Numbered from the stretch's first letter, positions 33,491 to 43,138 are shown. The stretch: 64,000 bases of DNA from CALGFI01 sp963786805 (GCA_963786805.1 CAWBAK010000007.1:1-64000), one strand, 5' to 3'. Notes: generated by a model not told the origin, from the sequence alone. Numbers and translations: made by a program.

Positions 33491-35650
33491 TTGTCCGAGC
33501 AGCAGAGATCGCAGCGCGTGCCGGCCTCGCTCCTCGCCGGCGTGATCATCGGGGCCGTCGAGGCGCTGCTCGCGGTTTCGTTCGCGGCCCTCGTGTTCGG
33601 CGGACGGCTGATCTTCAGCCTCGACGACGGGATCGGCCTCTACCTGGGGGCGGCCGCGGTCACGCTCGCGTTCGTGGCGTGGAGGGCGGGCTCCCGAGGT
33701 GTGGTCGGCGGCGTCCAGGCAGCGACCGCGGCCGTCCTGGCCGTCGTGGCCACGACGACCGCGCTGGACAGCTACGGCAGCTCGGACCGGGCGTTCAAGA
33801 CCGTCGTCGCCGCGACGTTCATCGTGATGGTCCTGACCGGAGCCGCGCTCCTCGTGCTCGGGACGCTTCGGCGGGGCAACCTGCTTCGGTTCGTGCCGTA
33901 CCCCGTCGCCGGCGGGTTCCTCGCCGGCATCGGATGGCTGCTGATCAAGGGCGGCATCGGGATCGCCGCGCGCGAGCACGCCTTCTTGATGACGATGGAG
34001 GACCTGCTGGAGCGGGAGGCCCTGACGCGATGGGTCCCGGCGCTCGCCTTCGGGGTCGTCCTGCTGGTGGCGAGCAGGATCGTGCGACGGCCGGTCGTGG
34101 TCCCGGCGCTCCTGGGGATCGGGCTGGCCGGGTTCGCGATCGTCACGCTCGTCACGGGGACGTCGCTCGAGGAGGCACGGGCGGGTGGGTGGCTCCTCGG
34201 ATCGTTCGGATCGGAACCGTTGTGGCAGCTGTGGGTGCCGCGCGCCCTCACCGGCGCCGACTGGACGGCGGTGCTTACCCAAACCCCGGGCATCCTCGCC
34301 TCGGTGTTCATCGCCGTCGTGGTGGCTTCCTACCACGTGAGCGCCACCGAGCCGATCCTGGGCCGGGGCCTCGACACGAACGAGGAGCTGCGCGACACCG
34401 GGCTCCTGCACGTCGTCTCCGGCGCGCTCGGCGGCATCCCCGGGTACCACGGGCTCCGCTCGACCGCGCTCGCGGCGGGCATGCGCGCCGATGCGCGCAT
34501 CGCGGGACTCGTCGCCGCGCTCGTTCCGCTCGCCGCCGTGGTGTTCGGTATCGCCGTGGTCGGGGCGCTCCCGCGGATGGTCGTCGGCGGCGTGCTCGTG
34601 TTCCTCGGCCTCGCCGTCATCGTGGAGTGGGTCTGGGACAAGCGGCGGACGCTGCAACGCGTCGAGTACGTCGTCGTCCTGGTGATCTTCGCCGGGATCG
34701 TCGCTCGCGGGCTCCTGCCCGGCGTCGTGATCGGCGTCGTGATGGCCGTCGTCCTGCTCGCCGTGAGCTACGGGCGGATCGAGCTGATGCGCGAGGTCGC
34801 GTTCGGCGACACGTACCGCAGCAACGTCGACCGGCCCGCGGCCGAGCGCGCGGTCCTGCGCGAGATGGCCGACCGCGTCCAGATCCTGCGCGTGCACGGG
34901 TTCGTGTTCTTCGGCTCGGCGAACGGCCTGCTCGAGCGGATCCGGCGGCGCGTGGAGGCGACGGCGCCGCGGTTCCTCCTGCTCGACCTGCGGCGGGTGA
35001 CCGGCGTGGACGCCTCGGCGGTGATCTCGCTCGTGAAGGTGACGCTGCTGGCCGAGGCGAACGGGTTCGAGGTCGTGGTCGCCGGCGCCTCGGATCGCGT
35101 GCGCGAGCAGCTGGCCCGCGGCGGCGTGGTGCCGTCCGACGGGGTCGTCCGGTTCGAGCCGGACCTCGATCGCGGGCTGCAGCGGTGCGAGGACGTCCTG
35201 CTGGCCGAGGCGTGGGGCGAACGGCTCACCGCGTTCGGTCCGGGCGAGGGTCTCGGCGGCATGCCGGCGGGCCTGTCGGCCCATCTCGAGCGCGAGCCGG
35301 TGTCCGAGGGGGCCGTGCTGATGCGCCAGGACGAGCCGTCCGGGGACGTGTTCATCCTGGAGTCGGGGCGGCTGCGGGTGGAGCTGCAGACGCCCGAGGG
35401 CAGACGGGTGCGACTTCGCAGCGTGCCCGCGGGCGTGGTGGTCGGAGAGATCGCGATGTACACGGGGATCGCTCGCACGGCGGACGTGGTCGCCGAGGAG
35501 CCGAGCGTGGTCCTGCGCCTCCGCGGATCCACGATCCGGCGCCTGGAGTCCGAGGAGCCGGCCCTGGCCGTGGCGCTGCACCGATGGCTCGCGGGAACGC
35601 TCGCCGAGCGGCTGACCGACACGCAGCGGGTCGAGGCCGTCTTCGACTAG
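33491..35650 (+). CDS. SulP transporter with STAS and cyclic-nucleotide-binding domains
   Basis: A 719-residue protein of the SulP/SLC26 family. About 14 membrane segments occupy residues 15-430 (LAGVIIGAVEALLAVSFAALVFG; VPYPVAGGFLAGIGWLLIKGG; VSGALGGIPGYHGLRSTALAAG). A STAS domain (about 465-575, ILRVHGFVFFGSANGLLERIRRRV) includes the DASAVISL loop. The C-terminal 130 residues are a cyclic-nucleotide-binding domain (LMRQDEPSGDVFILESGRLRVEL, VVGEIAMYTGIARTADVVAEEPSVVLRL). The TTG at 33491 behind GGGAGGG is the likely start. Family members move sulfate, bicarbonate or other anions; the C-terminal domain would gate it by cAMP. Confidence 0.85.
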   Translation: MSEQQRSQRVPASLLAGVIIGAVEALLAVSFAALVFGGRLIFSLDDGIGLYLGAAAVTLAFVAWRAGSRGVVGGVQAATAAVLAVVATTTALDSYGSSDRAFKTVVAATFIVMVLTGAALLVLGTLRRGNLLRFVPYPVAGGFLAGIGWLLIKGGIGIAAREHAFLMTMEDLLEREALTRWVPALAFGVVLLVASRIVRRPVVVPALLGIGLAGFAIVTLVTGTSLEEARAGGWLLGSFGSEPLWQLWVPRALTGADWTAVLTQTPGILASVFIAVVVASYHVSATEPILGRGLDTNEELRDTGLLHVVSGALGGIPGYHGLRSTALAAGMRADARIAGLVAALVPLAAVVFGIAVVGALPRMVVGGVLVFLGLAVIVEWVWDKRRTLQRVEYVVVLVIFAGIVARGLLPGVVIGVVMAVVLLAVSYGRIELMREVAFGDTYRSNVDRPAAERAVLREMADRVQILRVHGFVFFGSANGLLERIRRRVEATAPRFLLLDLRRVTGVDASAVISLVKVTLLAEANGFEVVVAGASDRVREQLARGGVVPSDGVVRFEPDLDRGLQRCEDVLLAEAWGERLTAFGPGEGLGGMPAGLSAHLEREPVSEGAVLMRQDEPSGDVFILESGRLRVELQTPEGRRVRLRSVPAGVVVGEIAMYTGIARTADVVAEEPSVVLRLRGSTIRRLESEEPALAVALHRWLAGTLAERLTDTQRVEAVFD

Positions 35651-35673
35651 TCATGACCATCGAAGGGAGGACC

Positions 35674-37962
35674 GTGTCCGAGCAGCGACGAGCGCCGGGG
35701 GTGTTCGCATCGCTCGCCGCCGGCGTGATCATCGGCGCCGTCGAGGCCGTCCTCGCGATCGCGTTCGCCGCGTTCGTGTTCGGCGGCCTCCTCGCGCGGC
35801 GTCTGTCCGACGGCATCGGCCTGTACCTCGTGGCGGCCGTCCTCACGCTCGCGATCCTCGCGTGGAGGGCCGGACCCCGTGGCGTGGTCGGGAGCGTGCA
35901 GGACGCGGCGGCGGCGGTGCTCGCGGGCGTGGCGGCGACTACGGCGGCGAAGGCGGCGGCGATCGCGCAGGTCGCTCGCGGCCCCGGGACGTGGACGAGG
36001 GCGTGGGCGGCACCTTCGAGCCCCCCGACGTCTTCCTCACCGTCATCGGGGCGACGTTGGTCGTGACGGTGCTGTGCGGCGTCGTGTTCTTCGCACTAGG
36101 GCACTTCCGGCTCGGCAACCTCGTCCGGTTCGTGCCGTACCCGGTCGTCGGCGGGTTCCTCGCGGGTACGGGCTGGCTGCTCCTGAAGGGCGGCATCTAC
36201 GTCGCCTCGGGCGTACCGCCCGCGGTGCGCACGGTCGCGATCCTGGTGCAGCGAGTACTCGCTCGTGCGATGGGGATCGGCGTTCGCGTTCGGCGTGCTG
36301 CTGCTGGTCGCGGTCCGGGTCGTGCGCCGGCCGCTCGTGATCCCGACGGTCCTCGGGATCGGGATCGTGCTGTTCGTGCTCGGCATGGTCGTCACGGGGT
36401 CGTCGATCGACGAGGTTCGGGAGGGGAAGTGGCTCCTCGGGCCGTTCGAGACGGCGCGGTTGTGGGAGCCGTGGACGCTCCGAGCGCTCGGCGGCGCCGA
36501 CTGGCCGACGGTCCTCGCGCAGTGGGCGGAGATCGTCCCCGCGGTGATCGTCGCCTCGATCGCGATCCTGTTCAACATCAGCGGGACCGAGGTCCTCCTG
36601 CACCGGGATCTGGACACGAACAGGGAGCTGCGCGACGCCGGGGTCCTCAACGTCGTCTCCGGCGCGCTCGGCGGCATCCCCGGGTACCACGCGCTCAGCC
36701 TCACGGCGCTCGCGGAACGCATGAGCGTCGACGCGCGGGCCGCCGGGCTGATCGCGGCGCTCGTTCCGCTCGCCGCCGTGGTGTTCGGCGCCGCGGTGAT
36801 CGAGGTGATCCCGCGCATGATCGTCGGCGGGGTGCTGGTGTTCCTCGGGCTCGCCTTCATCGTCGAGTGGGTCTGGGACAAGCGGCGCAGCCTGCCGAGG
36901 GTCGAGTACGCCGTCGTCCTGGTGATCCTCGCCGGGATCATCGCGCGGGGGTTCCTGCCGGGCGTCGTGCTCGGCCTGGTGCTGGCGATCGCGTTGTTCG
37001 CGTTCAACTACGGGCGGATCGAGCTGATGCGCGAGGTCGCGTTCGGCGACACCTACCGCAGCAACGTCGACCGCCCGGCGGCCGAGCGCGCGGCCCTGCG
37101 GGAGATGGCCGACCGGGTCCAGATCCTGCGCGTGCACGGGTTCGTGTTCTTCGGCTCGGCGAACGCCCTGCTCGAACGGATCCGCCGGCGCGTGGAGGCG
37201 CCGCCGCCGCTGCGGTTCCTCGTGCTCGACCTCGGGCGGGTGTCGGGCGTGGACTCCTCCGCGGCGCTCGGCTTCGTCAAGGCGGTGCGCCTGGCAGAGG
37301 CGAACGGGTTCGAGCTCGTGATCGCCGGGGCGTCGGATCGGGTCAGGGAGGAGCTGCGGCGAGGCGGGATGGGCGCCTCGGACGTCGTGCACTTCGAGCC
37401 GGACCTGGACCGCGCCATGCAGCGGTGCGAGGACGCGCTGCTCGAGGGCGCCGACGCCGCGATCGCCGCCGATCGCGTGGCGTCCTCGGACGGCGCCGAC
37501 GAGATGGCCTCCGGCATGCCGCCGGGCCTGCGGACCTACCTCGAGCGCGTTCCGCTGGTGGAGGGAACCGTGCTCATCCGCCAGGACGAACCCCCGGACG
37601 ACGTGTTCGTCCTGGAGTCGGGCCGGCTCGGCGTCGAGCTGGCGACGCCCGAGGGGAAACGGATGCGCGTTCGTACGATCCGCCCCGGCGTGATGGTGGG
37701 CGAGGTCGCGATGTACACGGGGGTTCCCCGGACGGCGGACGTGGTGGCCGAGACCCCGAGCGTGGTCCTGCGGCTCAGCAGGGCATCGATCGAGCGGATC
37801 GAGTCCGAGGACCCCGAGCTCGCCGCGGCGCTGCACCGGTGGCTGGCGACCACCCTCGCGGAGCGGCTGCGGGACACGTTGACGGCGGTCTCCGAGCGAC
37901 TCGGCGCCGCCGGCCTGGCTGACGCTCCTCGAACAGTGGGCGGAGATCGTCCGGGCAGGTGA
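35674..37962 (+). pseudogene. Second SulP-STAS-CNB gene with two frameshifts
   Basis: A paralog of the preceding gene. It starts at the GTG at 35674 behind GAAGGGAGG (an ATG at 35653 is also in frame). The reading frame shifts near 35975 and returns near 36255, so about 280 bases, including the VPYPVVGGFLAGTGWLLLKGG helix, are out of frame. The rest is intact: transporter helices, STAS (ILRVHGFVFFGSANALLERI; GVDSSAALGFVK) and CNB (LIRQDEPPDDVFVLESGRLGVEL; VGEVAMYTGVPRTADVVAETPSVVLRL). Its 3' end runs into a tandem duplicate, replacing the last codons with an unrelated tail ending GGDRPGR. Confidence 0.8.
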
Positions 37963-39305
37963 CCGTCGCCTCGATCGCGATCGTGTTCAACATCAGCGGG
38001 ACCGAGGTCGGCCTGCACCGGGAGCTGGACACGAACAGGGAGCTGCGCGACGCCGTGTTCCTCAACGTGGTCTACGGCGCGCTCGGCGGCATCCCCGGGT
38101 AGCACGCGCTCAGCCTCACGGCGCTCGTGGAACGCATGAGCGTCGACGCGCGGGTCGCCGGGTTGATCGCGGCGCTCGTTCCGCTCGCCGCCGTGGTGTT
38201 CGGCGCCTCGGTGATCGAGGTGATCCCGCGCATGATCGTCGGCGGAGTGCTGGTGTTCCTCGGGCTCGCCTTCATCGTCGAATGGGTCTGGGACAAGCGG
38301 CGCAGCCTGCCGAGGGTCGAGTACGCCGTCGTCCTGGTGATCCTCGCCGGGATCATCGCGCGGGGGTTCCTGCCGGGCGTCGTGCTCGGCCTGGTGCTGG
38401 CGATCGCGTTGTTCGCGTTCAACTACGGGCGGATCGAGCTGATGCGCGAGGTCGCGTTCGGTGACACGTACCGCAGCAACGTCGACCGGCCCGCGGCCGA
38501 GCGCGCGGCCCTGCGCGAGATGGCCGACCGCGTCCAGATCCTGCGCGTGCACGGGTTCGTGTTCTTCGGCTCGGCGAACGCCCTGCTCGAGCGGATCCGC
38601 CGGCGCGTGGAGGCGACGCCGCCGCTGCGGTTCCTCGTCCTCGACCTGGGGCGGGTGTCGGGCGTGGACTCCTCCGCGGCGCTCGGCTTCGTCAAGGCGG
38701 TGCGCCTCGCCGAGGCGAACGGGTTCGAGCTCGTGATCGCCGGGGCGTCGGATCGGGTCAGGGAGGAGCTGCGGCGAGGCGGGATGGGCGCCTCGGACGT
38801 CGTGCACTTCGAGCCGGACCTGGACCGCGCCATGCAGCGGTGCGAGGACGCGCTGCTCGAGGGCGCCGACGCGGCGATCGCCGCCGATCGCGTGGCGTCC
38901 TCGGACGGCGCCGACGAGATGGTCTCCGGCATGCCGCCGGGCCTGCGGACCTACCTCGAGCGCGTTCCGCTGGTGGAGGGAACCGTGCTCATCCGCCAGG
39001 ACGAACCCCCGGACGACGTGTTCGTCCTGGAGTCGGGCCGGCTCGGCGTCGAGCTGGCGACGCCCGAGGGGAAACGGATGCGCGTTCGGACGATCCGCCC
39101 CGGCGTGATGGTGGGCGAGGTCGCGATGTACACGGGGGTTCCCCGGACGGCGGACGTGGTGGCCGAGACCCCGAGCGTGGTCCTGCGGCTCAGCAGGGCA
39201 TCGATCGAGCGGATCGAGACCGAGGACCCCGAGCTCGCCGCGGCGCTGCACCGGTGGCTGGCGACCACCCTCGCGGAGCGGCTCCGGGACACGTTGACGG
39301 CGGTC
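36477..39305 (+). repeat. 1.4-kb tandem duplication in the SulP gene
   Basis: Sequence from about 36477 to 37890 is repeated at 37891-39305. From ATGAGCGTC onward the offset is exactly 1415 bases (36721 versus 38136; 37876 versus 39291), with nearly identical DNA. The join is at GACGGCGGTC-TCCGAGCG near 37890, where the end of one copy meets an internal position of the gene. The first 240 bases of the second unit are more diverged. Confidence 0.88.
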
Positions 39306-39323
39306 GACGCGCTGCTCGACTAG
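37963..39323 (+). pseudogene. 5'-truncated third SulP-STAS-CNB copy
   Basis: The second unit of the tandem duplication lacks the first half of the transporter. Its frame is interrupted by TAG at 38100-38102, where the active copy has a tyrosine codon (GGIPGYHAL). An open frame of 398 codons from the ATG-like start at 38127 keeps the last transmembrane helices, STAS and CNB domains and the natural C-terminus (TLTAVDALLD). It could still make a soluble/half-membrane regulatory fragment, but no ribosome-binding site is evident. Confidence 0.7.
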
Positions 39324-39730
39324 CTGCCGGCGCTCGCGTCCGGAAGGGTGATGACCTCGGCGATGCCGGACTCCTCGGGGATGCCGACCTCGTCCGGGAT
39401 GCTGGCTGATTCGGGGATGCGGACGATCATCTTCGGCCGCCACCCGGTGCCGAGCGCAGCACGAAGGTCCGAGCCTCTCAGGATCCCCGCTTCGGTGAGC
39501 AGCAGTTCTTCTCGCGCTTGCTCGAGCTCCGCCACCTCGCGTGCCAGCTCGTCCGCGCGGACCTCGAGCAGTCGAACGTTGGCGCTCGCCCTCGTCTCAT
39601 CGTCGGCACGACGCTCGATCGCCGCGATCGTCCTGCGCTCGCTTCGGCGCACGGCGAGGGCGACCCCGATCGTCAGAAGGCAAAGTCCCGCAAGCGCGAT
39701 GTCCCAGTAGACGGCGTTTCCATAGCCCAT
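39320..39730 (-). CDS. Small membrane-anchored coiled-coil protein, paralog 2
   Basis: A 136-residue protein, paralog of 13896-14243: transmembrane helix (VYWDIALAGLCLLTIGVALAVRRSER), coiled-coil region (LLEVRADELAREVAELEQAREELLLTEAG), then an extended Ile/Pro/Glu tail with the repeated pattern IPxExxIPxE (IPESASIPDEVGIPEESGIAEV) and the shared end DASAGS. The ATG at 39730 follows GAGGGGGACGAAG. It converges on the SulP copy with stops overlapping by 3 bases. Function unknown. Confidence 0.7.
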   Translation of the reverse strand: MGYGNAVYWDIALAGLCLLTIGVALAVRRSERRTIAAIERRADDETRASANVRLLEVRADELAREVAELEQAREELLLTEAGILRGSDLRAALGTGWRPKMIVRIPESASIPDEVGIPEESGIAEVITLPDASAGS

Positions 39731-39885
39731 CACTTCGTCCCCCTCGGTCGGCTGTTGTCCGTGCCAAGAGTCCCATCCCACCGGGCTCCGACACATCGGC
39801 CTGTAGGCCATATGGGCGCCGCGAACGGGCTCCGGCCGATGCGCGTGCCCGACCTACGCCTTAGGTCGAAGGGTGGACCCCCCGG
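39731..39885 (-). promoter_or_regulatory. Conserved leader/promoter region, copy 2
   Basis: Homologous to 14244-14395 upstream of the paralog. Shared blocks on the minus strand are TTCGACCTAAGGC, CGCGCATCGGCCGGAGCCCG and the GAGGGGGACGAA ribosome-binding region. GCATCGGCC and GGCCGATGT can pair. The conservation outside the coding sequence equals or exceeds that inside it, pointing to a regulatory role or a recent joint duplication. Confidence 0.5.
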
Positions 39886-39929
39886 CCGGGGCCGCTTTCG
39901 GAGACAGCCGAGCGGGTGACCGGTTCGGG

Positions 39930-40349
39930 CTAGGTCGGGCCGGGGGCCTCGTGGCGGGCGCGGAGGGCTTCGAGCCGCACGCCGAGGTCCTCCGGCGGTG
40001 TCCACGCCGAGCGCGCGTCGCCGGCGGGGTAGGGGTCCGAGGCGCATGCCTCGACGTGGATGTTCGGTTGGTCGGCGAGGCGGACGAGCTCGAACACTTT
40101 GCTCACCCGGGCTTGCACGCCGTGCAAGACGAAGCATCCCGTTCGAAGATCGCGCGCGAGTTGGACGATCCCTCGGATGCCCATCGAGTCCACGAAGTTG
40201 ACGGCAGACATGTCCAGGAGGATGACGCCGCCTCGTTGCACGGACTCCTCGACGGCCGCCTCGAGCATCGGGGCCGTCGCCATGTCGAGCTCGCCGCCCA
40301 CGAAGTACATGTTCGGGCCGTAGCGGACGATGTCGAAGGCGGCAGCCAT
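39930..40349 (-). CDS. STAS-domain anti-anti-sigma-like protein
   Basis: A 139-residue single STAS domain protein of the SpoIIAA/RsbV type: YFVGGELDMATAPMLEAAVEESVQRGGVILLDMSAVNFVDSMGIRGIVQLARDL, with the phosphorylatable Ser in DSMG. The ATG at 40349 lies 1 base after the stop of the HATPase frame, so both form an operon. The C-terminal 40 residues (DPYPAGDARSAWTPPEDLGVRLEALRARHEAPGPT) are an unstructured extension. It would bind its kinase partner in partner-switching control of a sigma factor. Confidence 0.8.
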   Translation of the reverse strand: MAAAFDIVRYGPNMYFVGGELDMATAPMLEAAVEESVQRGGVILLDMSAVNFVDSMGIRGIVQLARDLRTGCFVLHGVQARVSKVFELVRLADQPNIHVEACASDPYPAGDARSAWTPPEDLGVRLEALRARHEAPGPT

Positions 40350-40350
40350 C

Positions 40351-40769
40351 TCAGATATCCATCTCGAACCAGAACCCCTTGTCGCCGTCGATGGAGAAAC
40401 CCCATCGATCGGCGTGGGTGTCGACGAAGAACAGACCGTAGTGTCCGTCGGAGGGCAGTCGAACCCCGCTAGGTTCGGGTCGACGTGGGTTCCGCCGTCC
40501 AGCACGATGACCCGGATGACATCGCGGTCCCGCTCGAGCCTCAGCACGATGGTCCCGTCGGGTTCGGGCGGTGCGTGCTTGACCGCGTTCGTGACGAGCT
40601 CGGATACCAGCAAGCGAAGATCCTCCGCGCGATCGGACGTCAGGTACGGACCTAGCTCCTCTTCCGCCAGCGACCGCGCAAGCGTAGCGGTCGATGGCGA
40701 GTGGGGAAGACGGTGCTCGTGGGCGTCGTCTACGGTCGCTCCTTCGCGCCTCGGCTGCTTTGCTTCCAC
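40351..40769 (-). pseudogene. RsbW-like HATPase, frameshifted
   Basis: An anti-sigma-type ATP-binding kinase in two frames. The first (40769 to about 40470) has LARSLAEEELGPYLTSDRAEDLRLLVSELVTNAVKHAPPEPDGTIVLRLERD with the Asn-box (ELVTNAVKHA) and the VLDGG strand. The second (to 40351) has the characteristic C-terminal end YGLFFVDTHADRWGFSIDGDKGFWFEMDI. The change lies near 40470, in GGTTCGACT. Without repair the frame runs into the STAS gene and yields a false fusion. Partner of the STAS protein encoded immediately downstream. Confidence 0.75.
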
Positions 40770-40902
40770 GCGCTCGTGGTGAGGAGGCGATCACTCGCAC
40801 GCCCCATGGACTTCCCCGTCATCGGAGGCCAACAAACATCGATGCGCGGCGCTCCGCGACGTGGCAAGCTCTGTCGGGAGATGCTCGTTGTGGGGAGATC
40901 GC

Positions 40903-41418
40903 GTGCATCACATCGGTGACCTGGCCGAGGTCCTCGACAACCTTGGGGTCTTCGGGCTCCACCCCGAGGACGTGATCGCGCCATGCACGTCGGGGTTCCG
41001 GCGGGTGCCGATCAACCAGGGCGGCGACTTCTACCTGTCGCTCCAAGGGTTCGCGCCGAACCAGATCGCGTACGCACACACCCATCCCGATTCCGAGGAG
41101 TGGGTGGTCGTCCTGCGCGGGGTTGGCGAGGCGCTCCTGTCCAAGGAGCCCGTCCCACTAACGGCCGGCCTCATCATCGGGCGCGCGGCCGCGTACCCGC
41201 ACGGGTTCACGAGCGGTGAGGAACCGCTCCACCTGTTGTCCTTGCAGCTGCCGAGGCCGGCCGAGGGCGCGACCACGTGGGATCAGCCTGGCAAGACCAC
41301 CGATCCGATCGATTGCGCCGTCGCGGGCACGTGCCGGCGCTGCTCGCGGTGCGGCGGGCACAGCACGAACATCCGGGCCCAGATCTTCTTGTGTGAGAAC
41401 TGCAGCCTCGAGTTCTGA
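40903..41418 (+). CDS. Cupin with C-terminal zinc ribbon
   Basis: A 171-residue protein with a cupin barrel: AYAHTHPDSEEWVVVLRGVGEALL provides the first metal-binding His pair and Glu, and AAAYPHGFTSGEEPLHLLSLQLP provides the second motif. The last 45 residues hold two CxxC pairs (CRRCSRCGG and FLCENCSLEF), a rubredoxin-like ribbon. The GTG at 40903 follows GGGGAG; the longer frame from 40861 has no site. Metal-dependent enzyme or ligand sensor; substrate unknown. Confidence 0.75.
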   Translation: MHHIGDLAEVLDNLGVFGLHPEDVIAPCTSGFRRVPINQGGDFYLSLQGFAPNQIAYAHTHPDSEEWVVVLRGVGEALLSKEPVPLTAGLIIGRAAAYPHGFTSGEEPLHLLSLQLPRPAEGATTWDQPGKTTDPIDCAVAGTCRRCSRCGGHSTNIRAQIFLCENCSLEF

Positions 41419-41440
41419 CCGCCGGCTGTTCCTCCCGGCC

Positions 41441-41809
41441 TTATCCGCTCCCCACGCTCATGGTGTCATCTTCGTGCGTGAGCTCTCGGATCTCGGGTTC
41501 GGACTTGGACTCGACCCCGCGGACGTCGTCGCGAGCCCCCTCCAGCGCGCGCACGATCTCGTCGAGCTTCAGGTGAAGGGCGGCGGAGTCGCGGTTCTGC
41601 GTGTTCTGGAGCACGAACACCATCAGGAGCGTGACGATCGAGATGGCGATGTTCGTCAGCTCGATGCCGAACGCCGCCAGGCTGACGACGACGAGGACCG
41701 CGGCGACGAGGAACGCCCAGTGACTCCCCGTCCATCTCGCCACCTCGTTCGAGAACGCGGTGAAGAACCGGTCAGGGCCGACCTCGTGCGTGAGCTTCGA
41801 CCTCGTCAT
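41441..41809 (-). CDS. Low-affinity iron permease family protein
   Basis: A 122-residue membrane protein of the low-affinity iron permease family: FFTAFSNEVARWTGSHWAFLVAAVLVVVSLAAFG, then a second helix ELTNIAISIVTLLMVFVLQNTQNRDSAALHLKLDEIVRALEGA with the family hallmark FVLQNTQNRDxxALHLKLDE. The C-terminus is acidic. ATG at 41809 behind GGAGGTCGAG. Family members in bacteria are short and may not transport iron themselves. Confidence 0.82.
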   Translation of the reverse strand: MTRSKLTHEVGPDRFFTAFSNEVARWTGSHWAFLVAAVLVVVSLAAFGIELTNIAISIVTLLMVFVLQNTQNRDSAALHLKLDEIVRALEGARDDVRGVESKSEPEIRELTHEDDTMSVGSG

Positions 41810-41889
41810 CTCGACCTCCGTGGGTTTCGTCCCGTGTACCCGAGACGGCGTCTTCCAACCCCTACGGGTCGCTCGAACGCGCTCTGCAG

Positions 41890-42537
41890 CTAGCTCCCGG
41901 GGAACCCAGAGGGGATGTCGCCGGGCGGCGTCCCGATCACGATCGCGATCTCCCGCAGGTCCACCAGCTGGATGTCGGCAGGGTTTCCTCGTTCCAGATC
42001 CCCGTCCACGAAGACCTGGATGGAAGCCTCGGGGTTGCAGTAGCCGCCGACGCACTCGGCATCGAGCGCCACGCCCCACTCGATGAAGAACTCACCAAGC
42101 GTGTTGGGATGGTTGGCCGCGGACTCGGTGTGCAGGACGCCGTCGGGCTCATGCGTGTGGAGTGGGGAGATGCACGGTTCCTCGCACGGGGGATCGATCC
42201 CTCCGTACGCCGTCCCGGTCTGACCCTCCAACGTCTTCACGGCGGGGTCGTCGATGTTGATGCCGATCCCACCCGGCACCACGACGGGCTCGCCGTTCAC
42301 GAAGATGTCGAGATGCGCGTGGACGTGGTAGTCGAGGAACTCGTGCGTCGCCGGCTCGAGGCCGGCCTCGACCGTCCGTTCGAGCGGATCGGATGGGGCA
42401 GGCCACGGCGCTCCGCCACTCGCCGGCTCGGGCGCAGGCCCCACCTCGTCGACCTCGGCCGAGTCGCCGCACGCGACCGAGAGCGCGAGAAGGCAGAGGC
42501 CGAGCAGGAGCCTCGCACAACGTGATCCGAGTCTCAT
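41890..42537 (-). CDS. Histidine-rich surface lipoprotein
   Basis: A 215-residue lipoprotein: signal peptide with lipobox LSVAC (Cys near 23), a Pro/Ala linker, then a domain with HVHAHLDIFVNGEPVVVPGGIGI, CEEPCISPLHTHEPDGVLHTESA, and LGEFFIEWGVALD. Histidine clusters HVHAH and HTH suggest metal (possibly copper) binding; this family is widespread in actinobacteria and archaea with no assigned function. ATG at 42537. Confidence 0.75.
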   Translation of the reverse strand: MRLGSRCARLLLGLCLLALSVACGDSAEVDEVGPAPEPASGGAPWPAPSDPLERTVEAGLEPATHEFLDYHVHAHLDIFVNGEPVVVPGGIGINIDDPAVKTLEGQTGTAYGGIDPPCEEPCISPLHTHEPDGVLHTESAANHPNTLGEFFIEWGVALDAECVGGYCNPEASIQVFVDGDLERGNPADIQLVDLREIAIVIGTPPGDIPSGFPGS

Positions 42538-42635
42538 CGCGCTGGGATGATAGCGCCGTCCGGATCCCCCCTCGGCCGTTGCGCGAACGTTCCTCCACGA
42601 GCTGGGGGTCTCGGCCTGACCGTTACAATCGTCCC

Positions 42636-43106
42636 GTGACGGATCCCGCGATCGAAGCTGCGCGCACCTTCGTCGGTCACTCGCTCGATGCGATGCGCCG
42701 CGCGATCGTCGGCTCTGCGCCGGAGCTGTTGAACTGGCGCCCGGCCGGAGACGAAACGAACTCGATCGCGATCATCGCCGTGCATGCGCTCACCAGCACC
42801 CGATGGTGGCTCAGCGTGGCGATCACCGGGAACGCGCCCGAGCGCGACCGCGCGGCCGAGTTCCGGACGAACATCTCGAGCGCCGCGCAGCTGTTGACCA
42901 TCGTCGACGCGCTCTCGGCGGATTGCCGCGAGCTGTTGCAGTCCGAGGAGCCGCTCGACCTCGCCGTCTCACGCACCGACCCGCGCGAGGGTGGCTCCAC
43001 GACGACGGTGGCATGGGCGTTGATCCACGCGATCGAGCACCTCCAAGAGCATGTCGCGCACGCCGAGCTCACGCGACAGATGTGGGAGCTCACGGGCGGC
43101 GCCTAG
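42636..43106 (+). CDS. DinB-superfamily protein
   Basis: A 156-residue four-helix protein: FVGHSLDAMRRAIVGSAPELLNWRPAGDETNSIAIIAVHALTSTRWWL and HLQEHVAHAELTRQM. The histidines in AVHAL and HLQEHVAH are placed as the DinB metal triad. DinB-fold proteins include thiol-dependent transferases, for example with mycothiol or bacillithiol. The GTG at 42636 is the best start; the longer frame from 42393 overlaps the divergent lipoprotein gene. Confidence 0.78.
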   Translation: MTDPAIEAARTFVGHSLDAMRRAIVGSAPELLNWRPAGDETNSIAIIAVHALTSTRWWLSVAITGNAPERDRAAEFRTNISSAAQLLTIVDALSADCRELLQSEEPLDLAVSRTDPREGGSTTTVAWALIHAIEHLQEHVAHAELTRQMWELTGGA

Positions 43107-43138
43107 TCCGGCCTCCAGGAGCGGGCCGGGCCTCCCGG

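Noticed and set aside
33449..37836. Long minus-strand frames of 700 and 597 codons opposite the SulP genes
   Set aside because: Composition (His/Asp/Glu/Arg-rich, no hydrophobic core) and lack of ribosome-binding sites mark them as antisense shadows of the SulP genes.
36265..37962. An independent shorter transporter gene starting at 36265
   Set aside because: It begins in the middle of the membrane domain, without a ribosome-binding site, and joins the 35674 gene once the two frame changes are corrected.
39930..40769. A HATPase-STAS fusion protein
   Set aside because: The HATPase C-terminal motif (YGLFFVDTHADRWGF) is in a different frame and stops 1 base before the STAS ATG; the apparent fusion results from a frameshift.
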